DNA of 64,000 bases, taken from Ctenosaura bakeri (taxonomy: Eukaryota > Chordata > Lepidosauria > Squamata > Iguanidae). The translations under genes and the position numbers were made by a program. Within the stretch, counting starts at the first letter, position 1, and the number at the start of each line of letters is the position of its first letter. A model generated the notes under the pieces. The model was given only the letters and a program-made list of their open reading frames with translations. It was not told where the DNA came from and did not search any database. Shown here piece by piece: positions 1-10,510 of the stretch. The DNA is taken from the NCBI GenBank assembly GCA_948474755.1, contig CAOLHI010001481.1, forward strand, positions 124,001 to 188,000, given 5' to 3'.

Positions 1-325
1 AGATGGTTATGCTGTCCTCGATCTTGCCATTCCTTCGACAAGGGGACTGGTTTGCCTCCATCGATCTTCGGGATGCTTATTTCCATATCGCCATTTGCCC
101 GCAGCACAGACGGTACCTATGGTTCGCAGTTGATGGCACCTGTTACCAGTACAGGGTGCTACCATTTGGACTATCCACCGCACCCAGGGTCTTCACCAAA
201 TGCATGGCCCCAGTGGTATTGTACCTGCAGATGAAGGGCGTCTCCATCTACCCCTACCTGAACGATTGGCTTCTGGTGGCGTCCTGCAGGCAGAAACATT
301 ACAGCGACATCCACCAGACTTAACA
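1..325 (+). pseudogene. DIRS retrotransposon reverse transcriptase fragment
   Basis: About 106 residues of reverse transcriptase palm and fingers, cut by the left window edge. It lines up closely with the RT of the DIRS copy at 12.1-17.6 kb, including the blocks GDWFASIDLRDAYFHIA and LPFGLSTAPRVFTKCMAPVV. The catalytic YLDDW motif reads YLNDW here, so the first catalytic aspartate is lost. The frame ends at a stop at 320-322, where homology also ends. In a complete DIRS the RT is followed by RNase H and a tyrosine recombinase; neither follows here. This is an inactivated fragment that may extend to the left of the window. Confidence 0.88.
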
Positions 326-1054
326 CCTGTTTTTGTATGCATATAAGTTGGTCGGTGTGGCTTGCTGTTTGATTGTAGCTGTTTGCATGGGCTGCTCAAG
401 CCCATGACCCTTGTGTTCTGGCTCGCTTGACTCTTTTGGACTGACTTTCAGCATTCTGGACCTTTTGGATTTGACCTTGACTTTGGTTCAGCTCAGCATT
501 TCTCCTTGTTTGCATTGGACCCCCCGCCCCCGCTTCTTCCTCTTGGGCAAGTACTATCGCCTTCCCTCCCTTGCTGGCAGGAAGGCAGGGGCAGGGAGTT
601 GAATTCTGACACCAGTGTGATACAGAGTGATGCACTTCAAAGGGGCCAGCCCACATTTGCGGCATCTTGAGATGAGCAGTCAAGTCAGAATTGGCTGACT
701 TCAGTGCAGGGCAGCCATTCCTTGGCTCTGGTTGAAATAATAGGATACATATAGCTGAAACATTTTAACTTTTAAACATTAAGGTTTTCAAGTATTTTAA
801 CCTTTAAATATTTTCTTAAGCCATTTTCATGCTACATCTTTGAGAAGAGGCTGACATCAAACTGATCAACTTTAGAGGCTCCCTTGTGAAATAGCTTGCA
901 ATAGGCAATGAGCCATAGCACAAGAGGTGAGATATTGCTGGGCTTCAACTCCCAGCAGCCCCAGTCAGCATTACAATTATGTGAAGTGTCCCTGAGGCTA
1001 ATGGCCAGGGAATCTGGTAGTATTGTTTCAACATTAGAGAAGCCTTGATTGGAA
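326..1054. other. unassigned intergenic sequence
   Basis: No convincing coding region or repeat boundary was recognised. Around 930-985 there is a short stretch with the phrase 'caactcccagcagcc', which resembles the end of the small MITE described at 32.07 kb, but no second end was found. Confidence 0.4.
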
Positions 1055-1235
1055 ACTCCATAGTGTTGGAAGTGACTGCAGAGGCCATCTAGTCCAACTC
1101 CATGCCATGCAGGGATACACAATGGAAGCACTCTCAAAAGGTGGCCATCCACAGTCTGTTTAATGACAACCCCCCAGGCAGTCTATTCCACTTGCAAACA
1201 GCTCTTACAATCAAGAAAACTTACACATATCTCAC
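1055..1235 (-). mobile_element. CR1 LINE 3' end remnant
   Basis: Read on the minus strand this matches the last part of CR1 ORF2 and its 3' tail. The plus-strand text 'gccatctagtccaactcc' and 'ccatgcagggatacac' parallels the same region of the near-complete CR1 at 57.2 kb. It is diverged, with no open frame. Confidence 0.7.
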
Positions 1236-1855
1236 CTTTGCTGGGTTTTATATTGAAGGGACCAGTGGCAATCTCTTAACTGGAAAGTGTCTTCATAATT
1301 CAAAGAAAATGTTAGCAGATGAAGAAGAATACATTCATTTAAAAGTTCAGCTCAGTAAATTGTTAGTGATTTTTTTTAAAATTGCCTTGTAGATTACTGC
1401 TCAAATGTAGCCAGAGAGTTTAACATTATGCCATTGACAGACAAGTGATCTCAGATCCAGATCTGAGGTGTTTTCTAGATCTTTTCTACCTAAGTCGTTA
1501 AGTGGGTGACTTATGCAGAACATGAGAAGATGCCAGTTGTATAGAGAAAGATTGTATGTGGCCTGTTAATATGAAGTGACCCTGGCTCACATGCCCATCT
1601 TCCCAGTTGCTCAGATGACTTTTCAAGGAAGTAGTTTTCACTAAGTACAGTGACAAAACAGACCCAGACTCACCTCACTTCCCCAGAGAGAGAAGTATAA
1701 TTATTCTTTATTATTCTTTATTAGGATGAAAGAAATTCTAGCCTGGTTTATAGCTAGTTCTCTCTGACAGACACTCCCCAAACATCATCTGCTCCCTTTT
1801 CTGTTAAAGGAGCCCTGGTTTCCATGGTGATCACTCTATGGAAACAAGTTGAACG
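1236..1855. other. unassigned AT-rich sequence
   Basis: No gene is recognised. A short direct duplication of 'attattcttt' lies near 1700-1720. Confidence 0.4.
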
Positions 1856-1863
1856 AAGTAGAG

Positions 1864-2554
1864 CGGCGGTTCTCAACCTGTGGGTCGTGACCCTTTTGGG
1901 GTTCAAACGACCCTTTCACAGGGGTCGCCTAAGACCATCGGAAAATACGTATTTCCGATGGTCTTAGGCTCCATTCCCTCCTCGGTGGTGGTGCGCAAGG
2001 GCGAGCCACACGCTCGCATCCTCCTGCCCCCCTGTTCAGAAGGGACTGAAATCGCTCCCCTTCTCCGCTACCAAGAGAACCTCCCATCTGATGGGCCAGC
2101 TTGGGGAGGCGGCATCAGCATGGGGGGCAGGCCCCCTCCTCACCATGGCCCCTGCTCCACTCGCCATGGAGTGGGGCGCTGCGGAAGGGCCGGGGGGCTG
2201 CAAGGTGGCGCTTTTCCGGGGGGCGAGCTGCGCCTGGCACAAAAGACAAAGGCGCTGGGATTCTCCCCCCCGGCCAGGGTCAACACTCTGGAAACTTTTC
2301 CCACACTGCCCCCCCAGCGGAAACAAGAGCGAAACAGAAGCAGAGCCGGAGGGGGTTCTCAGAGTCTTTTCCCAGGGGAGACGTGTGGCTCCTCTTTCCG
2401 TCCCTGCCCACCCACCCCCCGTTCCTGGCCCTCGAGGCGGCCTTTGCCTGGGGGGGAGGCATTGTAAATAATAAATAATTTTATGGTTGGGGGTCACCAC
2501 AACATGAGAAACTGTATTAAAGGGTCACGGCATTAAAAAGGTTGAGAACCACTG
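1864..2554. mobile_element. SPIN-like hAT element, non-autonomous, with GC-rich interior
   Basis: The ends are CGGCGGTTCTCAACC on the left and the inverse of CAGTGGTTCTCAACC on the right. They are flanked by a perfect 8-bp target duplication, AAGTAGAG, at 1856-1863 and 2555-2562, as expected for hAT transposons. Subterminal text ('gtgggtcgtgacccttttgg' on the left, 'gggggtcaccacaacatgag' on the right) resembles the SPIN / OposCharlie3 family as I remember it, a group known for horizontal transfer among tetrapods. A 41-bp near-perfect palindrome lies at 1928-1968. No transposase frame is present. The interior from about 1990 to 2460 is strikingly GC-rich and unlike the ends; its long open frames look like by-products of base composition, not genes. 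Confidence 0.85.
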
Positions 2555-2562
2555 AAGTAGAG

Positions 2563-2789
2563 GCTGCCTAGCAACACATTAACTTTGAAGCTTTAGGGGA
2601 GGAGCTAAAGGGTTCTGGAAATTCATTGCCTTTTATTTTAATCCAAGGAGCTCAATGTAGTCACATGGCATGCTTTGCTCTGGCCGTCTCACACCACACC
2701 TCAACAACCCTGTGAGATAGACCAGGAGGAGAGAATGTGGGTGAGTCTATTTGGTCACCCAACTGCATTCCTTTCCAGGTGCTTACAGA
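2563..2789. other. unassigned sequence
   Basis: Nothing recognised between the hAT element and a small CR1 remnant. Confidence 0.4.
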
Positions 2790-2885
2790 CTGTCTGTTAA
2801 TGATCTACTCTAGAATCTTTCATGGTATGGATGTCAGGCTGCCTGGGTGGTAATTGTTTGGGTCCTTCCCCCCCCCTTGTTTCAT
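2790..2885 (-). mobile_element. CR1 ORF2 remnant
   Basis: The minus strand corresponds to the start of the CR1 reverse transcriptase. The plus-strand words 'ttaatgatctactctagaat' and 'tgtcaggctgcctgggtgg' match the region at 58.49-58.56 kb of the near-complete copy. It ends in a C-rich run followed by unrelated sequence. Confidence 0.65.
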
Positions 2886-3626
2886 TTTCGATGTCTCATC
2901 ATAGGGTTTTCATGGTAAAAGACATTCGAAACAGCTTCACTGTGTCTACTTCTGTGCAGGACTAACAAGTGTTCGCTTTTGTGTCACTGCTGTTTTTCTG
3001 AGAAATCCAGAGGTATTTCCCCTCCTGGCCTTACCTACTCACCTGCAATAGCTGCTGTATGTGTTTGCATGTGCTTTCAGGTAGCCTGTCATCATAGGGA
3101 GACTGCATTAATTTCAAAGGGATTTCGTAGGCAAGGAATCCTCAGAAGTGGTTTTGATAGCTCCTTCCTCTGAAATATAGACTGCAGCACCTGCTGTTCC
3201 TTAATGATCTCCCTTCCAAATGCTAATGAGGACTGAGCCTGATAAGTTTCCAAAATCAGACAGGATTTGGTCCCTTTAGGGTATTTAGGGAGTCCTCTCT
3301 GGTTTTCACTCTGGCAACCTGTAACTCTTTATGGTAGATAAGAAATATTCCCATTGTATTGTACTGTTTTTAATGATACTTCTCAATGATACCTCTGGGA
3401 ACATGAATCAATTTCAGTGTATGTCTAATATACTAAGGGCTAATTAGGATCTCCCCCACTTACTTTCTTTTGTGGAGTGGGTGGAAGAATCTCTTCTTGT
3501 CATAGATAATTTCTTCAGATGCTCATCTTTTTTTTTTCACCAGAGAGGCAGCCAGTGTTAGTGTACAGGTGTGGTCCATTTGATTTTGATGCAGAAGACA
3601 CAGGTTCTAACTGCCACTCTGCCATA
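2886..3626. other. unassigned sequence
   Basis: No gene or classified repeat recognised in this stretch. Confidence 0.4.
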
Positions 3627-4138
3627 AATTGCTGTGATCACTAAAAGTCAACATGGGTTTCGAGAAACAAGTCACGCAAAACTAATCTGATCTCTCTCTC
3701 TCTCTCTTTTTTAAAATAGAGTTACTAGCTTGGTAGATTAAGGGAACGCTATGGACATATTATATCTTGATTTCTGTAAGGCCTTTGACAAGGTCCCACA
3801 TGACATTCTTGCAAACAAGCTAGTAAAATCTGGGCTAGACAATGCTACTGTTAGGTGGGTTTGTAATTGGTTGATCGAACACAAAGGGTGCTCATTAGCT
3901 CTTTATCCTGGAGAGAATCAACCAGTGGGGTGCCACAGGGTTCTGTCCTGGACCCAGTGCTATTCAGCATCTTGACTTGGATGAAGGAATAGAGGGCATC
4001 CTGATCAAATTTGCAGATGATACCAAAATGGAAGGGGTTGCTAATATGCCAGAGGACAAGATCAAAATTCAAAATGACCTTGACAGATTAGAGAGCTGAG
4101 CCAAAGCTAACAAAATAATTTCAACAAAGAAAAATGTG
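3627..4138 (+). mobile_element. CR1 LINE reverse transcriptase fragment, first copy
   Basis: The translated piece contains [20 protein letters not shown], the classic CR1 RT block. Homology starts with 'caacatgggtttc' and is interrupted by a TC-rich run at about 3690-3708 that is also present in the CR1 copy at 21.5 kb. Small deletions and frameshifts break the frame. At 4139 the sequence jumps back to an earlier RT position, so this and the next fragment overlap in CR1 coordinates. Either two insertions abut or an internal tandem duplication took place. Confidence 0.85.
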
Positions 4139-5797
4139 AGGTGCCACAGGGTCCTATCCTGGGCCCAGTGCTATTCAACATCTTCATCAATTACTTGCAT
4201 GAAGGAATAGAGGGCATATTGATCAAATTTGCAGATGACACCAAATTGAGAATGGTTGCTAATACTCCAGAGGACAGGGTCAGAATTAAAATTGACCTTA
4301 ACAGATTAGAGAGCTGGACTGAAGCTAACAAAATGAATTTCAATAGACAGAAGTGCAAGGCCCCCTCCTCCATGGGAAGGGGAACCTTGAATGCTCTAGG
4401 ATTGATGTCAGAAACAAGTCCACTGAAGGCTATCAGGTGCTGGGTGAACATTTATTGCAACAATTTTACATAGACAACACAAACAAGCTCAATGGTCAGA
4501 GTTACATTCCCTTCTGGCATCAGCTTCTAACAGCCAGGCTGCTCCTTTGCTTGCCACAATCTTCTATGAACTTCTAGGCACCCACTATTACCATCTGAGG
4601 CCACTGGATGGGTCTAAAGGATAACAAAGAGCCTTCCTGGCTTCTTTTCTCTGAGAATTTTCTCCCCCCTCCCCCGCTTCCTCAACTTCTTGCTGATTAC
4701 TTCCAACTCTCTCTCTCACCTCCTGCCAACACCACGTCTTCCCCACAACAGATCTAAAGGCAGAGGGCCTTGTTGTTCCACTATCTCTTTCTGCACCCTA
4801 CCTGCAGACATGAAGCTGGCACTTTCCCCACACACACTCTTACTTCTCCTGTTTTCCTTCCTCCCCCTCCATCTCTGTGTCCTGCCTTTTGAAGCTTTAC
4901 ACCACGGCCTCACCTCCGTTTCACCACACTTTTGGAGGTTATATCTTGCCCTCGTTCTTCTTTTCCTCCTCAGCAGCTATTTCTCCCCTCACTCAACCCA
5001 CTCAGCGTAGATCTGTGCCCCAGGGCAATTCCCTGCATAAGTTTCTCTTCTGTGTTTCCCTAGGCAGAGAAAATGAAATGCACAAATATAGGATGGGAGA
5101 CATCTGATTGGACATTAGTACATGTGAAAGGGATCTAGGAGTTTTGGTGGACCATAAGCTGAACATAAATCAAGTGTGATGCAGCAGCCAAGAAAGCCAA
5201 TGTGATTCTTGGTTGCTTCAATATTAGTATGTTGTCTAGATCTAGGAAAGCAATAGGACCACTCTATTCTGCTTTGGTGAGACCTTTTCTAGAATACTGT
5301 GTCTAGTTCTGGGCACCTCATTTCAAGAAGGATATTGACAAGCTGGAGCGTGTCCAGAGGAGTGCAACCAAAATCGTGAAGGATCTGGAAGCCATGCCCT
5401 ATGAAGAGCGGCTTAGGGAGCTGGATATGTTTAGTCCACAGAAGGGGAGGTTAAGAGGGGACATGATAGTCATGTTTAAATATTTGAAAGGGTGTCATAT
5501 CAATGAGAGAACAAGCTTGTTTTTCACTGCTGCAGAGACTAGGACGAGGAACAGTGGATTCAAATTACAGAAAAGAGATTCCACTTGAACCTCAGGAAAA
5601 ACTTCCTGACAGTCGGAGCTGTTCGACAGTGGAATATGCTGCCTTAGAGTGTGGTGGAGTTTCCTTTTTGGAGGTTTTTAAACAGAAGCTGGATGGCTAT
5701 CTGTTGGGAGTGCTTTGAGTGTGTGTTCCTGCATGGCAGGGTGTTGGACTCAATGGCCCCAACTCTATGATTCTATAATTCTATGAATCTATGATTT
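4139..5797 (+). mobile_element. CR1 LINE, second copy, split by a 0.7-kb insertion
   Basis: The first part (4139-4360) encodes the RT motif region with FADDTKLR, the catalytic F-A-D-D box. CR1 homology stops at about 4360 and resumes at about 5056, continuing through the C-terminal region to a typical CR1 3' end made of short repeats of the 'attctatga' type (about 5760-5797). Frames at 5376-5718 are short because of frameshifts. The two halves fit together in CR1 order, which makes 4361-5055 a later insertion. Confidence 0.83.
4361..5055. other. unclassified 0.7-kb insertion within CR1
   Basis: It interrupts the CR1 reading order between 'agaagtgcaagg' and 'ctaggcagagaaaatg'. It is pyrimidine-rich in its second half. 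No transposase, reverse transcriptase or convincing terminal inverted repeat was seen, and no clear target duplication. It could be a solo LTR or another non-autonomous element. Confidence 0.45.
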
Positions 5798-5929
5798 TGA
5801 GCTTGAAAAGTGCTGGAAAAGGACTGGAGCACTTAATGGTGAACTTACAAGATAGGATCTGAAGCCTAAATTGAACTCAACTGATTTAAAAGGACTTAAT
5901 TTAAAATGTGGAATAAGCAGAGTCCAGAT

Positions 5930-6400
5930 AAACAGCAGATATTTAATGGTTTGAAGTTACAGTTACAGATCAAGAGTCTATAAAGAAAGCATTTCATAAA
6001 CACTACATTGAGTTATCTGATGCAAAACCATTAGCTAAGTCTGTATATAGTTCTCTAACAACTTATTTAGACAAACAAGAGGTACCAAAAATAACTAAAG
6101 AAAAAAATATATTTTAAACTCACAGTGGTGGAGATTGAAATTGAAATTGAAATTGAAAGATTAAAAGATTAAAAACAACCAAAACACCTGGTCCAGATGG
6201 TTTTATCATTACATATTTTAAGACTTTAGAAGATGAATTACTTCTGCCTCTACAAAGAATACTGAATGAAATAATAAGAGAAGGGAAGCCAAATTCATGA
6301 AATGATGCAAACTTAACAGTTATAAGTGTACTGTGTTTTTCATATTGTCTTTCTTTGTCCTTTCTTGTCTCCTTTTATTATTCAAAATAAAAAAAAGAAA
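5930..6400 (+). mobile_element. L1 LINE ORF2 remnant
   Basis: With frameshifts the translation contains the L1 reverse-transcriptase entry block: a K-TPGPDGF-like region, then LEDELLLPLQRILNEIIREG followed by a degenerate N-DANLTVI. A T-rich and A-rich stretch after about 6330 resembles an L1 tail ('caaaataaaaaaaagaaat'). The copy is internally deleted and non-functional. It lies between two CR1 remnants. Confidence 0.68.
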
Positions 6401-6484
6401 TATTTTTCCATATCGATAAGAAATGTTCTGATTTCTATAATACATACTTTGGATCATTTTTTTTCTGTTTTATTTTGAAATAAA

Positions 6485-7253
6485 CAGATAAAAGAGCTGG
6501 GCCATAACTAACAAAACGAATTTCATCAGAGAGAAGAATAAAGTACTACACTTGGGCAGAAAAATTGAAATGCACAGAGATATAAAATGAGTGACACTTG
6601 GTTTGATCACAGTATATGTAAAAATGATCTAGGAGTCTTAGTAGACCACAAGCTGAACCTGAGTCAGCAGTGTGATGCAGCAGCTAAAAAAGTCAATGTG
6701 ATTCTGGGTTGCATCTATAAGAAGAATATGGTGTCTAGGTCAAGGGAGATGAAAGTACCCCACCTGGAATACTGTGTCCAATTCTGGGCACCACAGCTCA
6801 GGAAAGATATTGACAAGAATATGTCCAGAGGAGGGTGACTAAAATTGAAACCATGCCCTATGAGCAGAGGTTTAGAGAGCTGGCTATGTTTAGCTTGGAG
6901 AAGAGAAGGTTAAAATGTGACATAGCTATATTTAAATATTTGAAGGAATGTCATATAGAAGATGGAGCAAGCCTGTTTTCTGCTGCTCCAGAGACTAAGA
7001 TATGGAGCAGTGGCTTCAAAATTCATGAAAAGAGATTTCATAGAAATGTTAGGAAGAACTTCCTCACAGTGAGAGCAGTTTGACAGTGGAATATGCTGGT
7101 TCAGAATATGGTAGAGTCTCCTTCTTTGGAGATTTTTAAACAGAGGCTGGACATCCATCTGTTAATGCTTTAATGGTGTATCCCTACATGCCAGGGGGTT
7201 GGACTTGATGGCCCTTGTGGTCTCTTCCAACTCTATTATTCTATGAGTTTTTG
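6485..7253 (+). mobile_element. CR1 LINE 3' part, decayed
   Basis: The C-terminal half of CR1 ORF2 is recognisable in two frames: CDAAAKKVNVILGCIYKK, then EQRFRELAMFSLEKRRLKCD and FKYLKECH. It ends with 'gcccttgtggtctcttccaa' and 'attattctatgag', the CR1 3' terminus. Several frameshifts are present. Confidence 0.83.
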
Positions 7254-7439
7254 AGTCCACACAAGCTTTTCTGCTTCTTCTTATTAACATATTTTTCTCC
7301 CTTCCTCTGTCTGATATTATGGGTTCTCAATGTGACATACACTGAAAATCAATTTAAACAGTTCAGACTTTTACAAAATTAAAGCAACAAAGGCAACTGG
7401 CTAAAAATAACTCATTCAACAGGTTAAAATAACTTGAAA

Positions 7440-8545
7440 GCTCCTACTCGAGGCAGGAAGAACTCCCCTGGCAATCTCCCACAGAGAGGTGAGAGAGTGG
7501 AACTGAGCCTGACTTTGTGGACTCAGCTTTGTGTGTCCCAGTGGATGACCTCACCAAGAGTGGCACTGGGATGCTGTTCCTGGATTCCTGGCAATTGTGT
7601 TACGGGATGCTGCAGGGAACCATTTTGGCCCCCACTCAACACCTGCTATATGTGATGATATTGGGAGTAGCCTTCAGGAAATATGGAGAAATCTCTGTGC
7701 CACTGTTGCATCTGAGTCAAGTTTGAGAGTACAGACCTTGGATCAATGCCTGTACCAATGCAGTAGTGGCCTGGAGGATGGCCAGTAAGCTGACACTGAA
7801 TCTGGCAAGACTGGGGGGAAGTCATGTGGCTGAGTGGTTCACAGGTCTGGAAGCTCAATAGGCTAGCTGTTTTGGTAGCCTCAGTGTTCTGAGCTTGAGC
7901 CAATAGAACTGCTGGGCTATTCTTGGACCTTGATAGTTTGGCGACAGTGGTCCAGGTAATACTAGCCTCAAGGATGGCTTGTTGTCACCTGCTTTCAGTG
8001 GGGTTGCCTGTTAATGCGGGTCCAGAACATGGAGCCAGTGTGGGAATTTTAGCTAGGCTGCTGAGGGACACTGTCTATTTGCCCTATGGTTTCCCTTTGC
8101 TGAAAGAATTGCACAGGATTCCTATTTGCTTCAAGTTAGGATCCAGGATTTCATTGTCTAATATCCTAAGCAACTTGGATTAGGCTTATCTGAGAGGATA
8201 CCTTTTTCTCTATAAACCCATTTGGTCACTGAGATCACCTGGAGAAGCCCTCCTAGTAATGCCAAGGCTCCTGGGGTCTGTTCTATGGTAATCCAGAGGA
8301 GATCGTTTAGTGTGGTTGCACCTTCTGGAATAAGCTTTCTCTGAGACCAGGCATCTACTAACTTTTTTTTTAAAGGCTCACCTACTTCAGCAAGCCTTTT
8401 CAGTGTAGTTTATATTAGTTTATACATGATACTGATTTTACATTTTAAAAATTTGTATATTTTAATTATCTGTGTGGGCTACTGTGGAATCTCTAGATGT
8501 AAATAGCTTACAAACACTGGTAAATAAAAATAAATTATCAAGCAA
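7440..8545 (+). mobile_element. L2-like LINE remnant
   Basis: Diverged but co-linear with vertebrate L2-type elements. There is a GCAGGGAACCATTTTGGCCC-like 'VPQGS-L-P' site near 7610, then an RT-like stretch corresponding to 'LNQCLD' and 'KLTLNLAKTG' near 7740-7815, an L-W-P-like block near 8100, and a 3' tail ending in 'taaataaaaataaatta' near 8520-8540. No open frame of useful length remains. The identification is from pattern similarity only. Confidence 0.6.
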
Positions 8546-9280
8546 ACTCTGAATGTGAAGCTAAACAAAGCAGCACTCCACAGTCAATATCAAGTCTATA
8601 TTTAGTCCATCTCAAATCTCTGAGCACAGCCTCTTGTTGCCAATGATTTAATAGACATTTGACACACCTGACAAATCACCTTTCCCCATATGTACATTCC
8701 ATACCAAAATATCACTCCCCCCCCCACAAAAAAAAGTTGAGTAAAAGTTGCTGATGAGACTGCAGCTTTACACTATCTTCTCTCTGATAACCTATTACAA
8801 AAAAATATGAATAGGAATCATACTGTGTGATCACACGTCACAGGGCGATGAACACAGTGGATGAACACTCTGCATTGCTCCAATGCTGTACCTGCCAGTC
8901 AAGAAATTGGTGATGTTCTGACAGGTCAGGAAATAGTCTTAGAATTCTGAGGCTGTTGGTTTAGTACCATCACTGTTGGCTTGGCACTGCCAGAGTCCAC
9001 AGTAGGCCAAACAAGCTGCCAAGAACAGCCCCAGAGGGTAGCAGCATGAATGGTAAAGAAAACCAAACTTATTTGATAAAACTTAGGCCATACCTGTGCC
9101 TTTCTAAGTGCTTTTGTAACATTGCAGCACCATCACAGAACATTGTTCTATCTTTCACTTCTATGTGTGTGTGCAAATTTGGCAGCACATGCTCGGGTCA
9201 AGTGCAAACATCTAAAGCTGTATGCTGTGGTCTGGATGTAGCTGTCAGTCCTCCACACCAGCTTTTCTGCAAGACCTCAT
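8546..9280 (-). other. probable 3' untranslated region and downstream flank of the galactosyltransferase gene
   Basis: This non-coding stretch lies directly downstream of the galactosyltransferase stop codon on the minus strand. No AATAAA was seen on that strand; an ATTAAA variant lies at 8647-8652 and is a possible but weak polyadenylation signal. No repeat was recognised. Confidence 0.4.
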
Positions 9281-10402
9281 TTAGCTATTGCAAGTTTTAT
9301 TCTGATCCTGAAAACTAGGCCAAATCTGTAGCAGCTCCTCAGGACCATAGTGATGCACGACTACAAGCTTAGAGAATCGGCATTTCTCATAGGAGATTTT
9401 AAAGACGTTAAAGAGACCCCAGGGGCTGTCTGTCACATTAATGCCCAGTTCATGGAGGCAGATTCCCATAAAAGAATCTTCCATGTTGATCACTCTGATG
9501 GTCTGAGCCACCTGGTAGATCTTCTTGGCCAGATCCCCAGAAAGCACATATCCAGGGCCTCCACAGTAGGGTGGGTAGGTGTCATTGGGATACACTTCTT
9601 GCGGCACATACCATTTGTAGGCTTTGTTACGGATGGGTTTTGTGTTCCGGTAGATGTATCCTGTCATATAGTCTTTCTTGGGGGGCAGGTGAGGTTGCAG
9701 CAACTGTGACACTAGGTACTCCACATTCAAAAAGATGTCACTGTCTGCCTTCATGACATATGAGACATTGGGACAGAATTTGCTGATCCACTCCATGCCC
9801 ATCAGAGTCTTCAGCGTAAGGTTGTTGTAGGTGTCCAAGAAGTCTTGCTGGATAATGTCTTTGTAGATGGAACTCTCTTCTTCCAGCAAGTTCTGGAGTG
9901 GAGATTCAAACAGGGGATGGACCCCAGTCAAAAAGAGGCGGAGGATGGAGACACCAGGCACTGAGCTCTCATTGCCCCATGTCTGCCGGATGGCTTTCCT
10001 CCTGGCAATATCTTGGGGCTCTGTTGTCACAAACAAGACCAGGAAAGGGGACCTCTCTTGGCACTTATCAGGTTCATTGAGACGGAATTTATACCCGTTG
10101 GAATACACAACTTCTAATGGATGGCGTGTGGTTGCTGTTGGTGGTGCTGGGGATTGCATGGCAAGGGAATTGGACTCCTTTTCCCCTTCAAGTAAAGCTT
10201 CCCATTCGAATTCTGCGACACTTTGAAGCTCTTGTGCAGAACCTGGGCTGCTTTGAGGCTTGCTGCACAGTTTTACCAATAGAGGGGAAATTTCAGAAAA
10301 TTCCCTTTCAGGCCTAGCAACAAGTAGGAAAAGAAATGTGGAGCAGAGAACAAAGAGCACCAAAGTAGGCAAGGCCTGTAGCTGGCACATGAACGCTTTC
10401 AT
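9281..10402 (-). CDS. B3GALT2-like: beta-1,3-galactosyltransferase, B3GALT2-like (GT31 family)
   Basis: Intact 373-residue protein in a single exon. Family members transfer galactose from UDP-galactose in beta-1,3 linkage to N-acetylglucosamine-type acceptors in the Golgi lumen. Visible features: a short cytoplasmic tail, one signal-anchor segment at about residues 11-29 (LPTLVLFVLC... rich in L and F), a stem to about 95, then the GT31 domain. Conserved blocks are AIRQTWGNES (137-146), DIIQQDFLDTYNNLTLKTLM (182-201), the metal-binding DSD at 220-222 in VMKADSDIF, GPGYVLSGDLA (282-292) and an acidic EDS at 308-310 where relatives usually read EDV. Six N-glycosylation sequons are present (N144, N194, N212, N273, N322, N368). 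The start ATG has A at -3. B3GALT2 orthologues are about 420 residues, so this may be a paralogue. Confidence 0.93.
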   Translation of the reverse strand: MKAFMCQLQALPTLVLFVLCSTFLFLLVARPEREFSEISPLLVKLCSKPQSSPGSAQELQSVAEFEWEALLEGEKESNSLAMQSPAPPTATTRHPLEVVYSNGYKFRLNEPDKCQERSPFLVLFVTTEPQDIARRKAIRQTWGNESSVPGVSILRLFLTGVHPLFESPLQNLLEEESSIYKDIIQQDFLDTYNNLTLKTLMGMEWISKFCPNVSYVMKADSDIFLNVEYLVSQLLQPHLPPKKDYMTGYIYRNTKPIRNKAYKWYVPQEVYPNDTYPPYCGGPGYVLSGDLAKKIYQVAQTIRVINMEDSFMGICLHELGINVTDSPWGLFNVFKISYEKCRFSKLVVVHHYGPEELLQIWPSFQDQNKTCNS

Positions 10403-10507
10403 ATTTGTCCTTCAAAGCTCTTTTGGATCAGGTCTGGAATAGGTTTCAGTCAAAGCTAGGTTTATGTTTATTTCTGATGTGTTCCTTCTCACTTCTGCTA
10501 TGTCTTC
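10403..10507 (-). other. 5' untranslated part of the galactosyltransferase coding exon, with splice acceptor
   Basis: On the minus strand, a run of ten T followed by CCTTACAG ends at 10508, giving a strong 3' splice site directly before this 105-base leader. The gene therefore probably has at least one non-coding upstream exon at a higher coordinate, the usual layout for B3GALT1/2-type genes. That exon was not identified. Confidence 0.65.
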
Positions 10508-10510
10508 CTG

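Noticed and set aside
1880..2500. Overlapping long open frames on both strands in the GC-rich hAT core
   Set aside because: All six frames are open because of high GC content and few stop codons; none has domain features, and the region is the interior of a transposon.
9350..10442. Plus-strand open frames across the galactosyltransferase
   Set aside because: They are antisense shadows of the intact minus-strand coding region and show no family features.
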